Shown here: in pieces, positions 63,466 through 64,000 of the stretch | Position numbering within the stretch: the stretch's first letter is position 1 | How the letters are laid out: each line of letters starts with the position of its first letter | From: Sulfitobacter dubius | GTDB taxonomy: Bacteria > Pseudomonadota > Alphaproteobacteria > Rhodobacterales > Rhodobacteraceae | Assembly: GCF_900113435.1 (NCBI RefSeq) | Contig: NZ_FOPG01000001.1 | Span: 62,001-126,000 of the forward strand | Length of the DNA stretch: 64,000 nucleotides | Direction of reading: 5' to 3' | Translations under genes and position numbers: made by a program | The notes under the pieces: generated by a model | The model's database searches: none | Seen by the model: only the letters and a program-made list of their open reading frames with translations | Told to the model about the DNA's origin: nothing

Positions 63466-64000
63466 GTGGCGCATCAAGGGCAGACTCAAGGGGCAGCGAT
63501 TTATCTCGTTCTTGGACTACTTCTTGGCGGGGGCGCTGCTGCGCAAGCCGCAGAGCTGGCACTCACAGGGGTGGCTGAGGATTCAGAGCTTTATGCCACG
63601 CTGCGCGGTGGGTCCCTATTGGCCGAGCAGACGGATCAGGATGAAGATGCCGAACCGGCCACGCCGCAGGAACTGGTCGCAGCGGCACAGGCCGACTACG
63701 GCAGGCTTTTGGCCCTTCTTTATGACAATGGATACTTTGGGCCGACCCTGAAAATCACGCTTGATGGCGTTGATGCGTCGGCAATTCCGGCAGTTCAGCC
63801 GCCGCGCCGAATTGGTCGGGCGGTGATCACCGTCGATCCGGGGCCGAAATTCCGCTTTGGCTTGACCCGCATCGCCCCCGTCGCGCCAGAGACCGAATTG
63901 CCAGACGGCTTTGCCACCGGGGAAACCGCAAGCCTCGGCGTGCTGAAAGAGACCGTTTCCACCGGGATCAGCGGGTGGCGCGCCGTGGGCCATGCCAAGG
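63466..64000 (+). CDS. tamA: TamA/Omp85 family outer-membrane assembly protein, N-terminal part (cut by window edge)
   Basis: 178 codons with no stop before the window edge. A signal peptide (VAHQGQTQGAAIYLVLGL..GAAAQAA) leads into POTRA-type sequence with DYGRLLALLYDNGYFG and IGRAVITVDPGPKFRFG, the pattern of TamA proteins in Rhodobacteraceae. TamA with TamB assists outer-membrane insertion and lipid transport. Start GTG 63466 is 7 bases after AGGAGGG; an in-frame stop (TAG) just before it rules out a longer form. The 292 bases between tRNA-Leu and this gene hold nothing else that I can support. Confidence 0.82.
   Translation, partial: MAHQGQTQGAAIYLVLGLLLGGGAAAQAAELALTGVAEDSELYATLRGGSLLAEQTDQDEDAEPATPQELVAAAQADYGRLLALLYDNGYFGPTLKITLDGVDASAIPAVQPPRRIGRAVITVDPGPKFRFGLTRIAPVAPETELPDGFATGETASLGVLKETVSTGISGWRAVGHAK

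Overview
The window is a GC-rich chromosomal segment from an alphaproteobacterium, most likely a marine Rhodobacteraceae of the Roseobacter group. The gene families (heterotetrameric sarcosine oxidase, RpoH of the RpoHI type, CarD next to FdxA and a SUV3-like helicase, MmcB, ligase-associated exonuclease, aa3 oxidase CtaD) fit this. So do a tRNA-His without the usual G-1 and a GTTC-N7-GTTC LexA box. I see no phage, insertion sequence, CRISPR array or rRNA operon, so this is mostly core genome with a few small accessory patches.

Layout. 1-4270: end of a sarcosine oxidase operon (soxB, D, A, G). 4322-8894: a small secreted protein, then dnaG and rpoD with a strong terminator. 8963-11042: two secreted proteins of unknown function, a YjbQ protein and an SDR. 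11229-20335: nrdR-ribD, a reverse-strand capsule block (KpsC, a Wza/KpsD-type exporter, KpsS), then ribE-ribB(X)-ribH-nusB. The capsule block therefore splits the riboflavin genes. A probable 6S RNA follows nusB. 20629-24201: a ClpP-like periplasmic protein coupled to a membrane coiled-coil protein, LexA-controlled mmcB, a GNAT and tRNA-His. 24316-31267: thioesterase, metF with a divergent MetR-like regulator, an MDR reductase, suhB, rluD and rpoH behind a sigma32-like promoter. 31277-33198: a small, more AT-rich patch with a GntR regulator, a frameshifted dual-specificity phosphatase and an unknown gene, two of whose upstream regions share a 12-bp motif.

33445-39572: DksA-like protein, PepF, ATP-dependent DNA ligase with its partner exonuclease, lysophospholipase-like hydrolase, SCP2 protein. 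39647-44851: TPR protein, SUV3-like RNA helicase, Hsp15-like S4 protein, FdxA, CarD. 44854-50453: cobS/cobT diverging, a Kef-type antiporter, and an Lrp-type regulator diverging from hppD. 50482-57320: a 958-residue PilM/GspL-GspC-like repeat protein, a SIMPL protein, metY, a putative glycosyltransferase and a broken gene. 57365-64000: tRNA-Tyr, rlmB, two identical tRNA-Gly genes, a MAPEG protein, ctaD, lipB, a FrnE-like DsbA protein, tRNA-Leu and the start of a TamA-like gene cut by the window edge.

How the genes work together: soxBDAG and metF serve one-carbon metabolism; ribD, ribE, ribB and ribH make riboflavin, which the sarcosine oxidase and MetF flavins need; rpoD, rpoH, 6S RNA, NusB, CarD and the DksA-like protein form an unusually dense set of transcription-control genes. 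Start codons were refined by Shine-Dalgarno sequences and family alignments from memory. No database search was possible.
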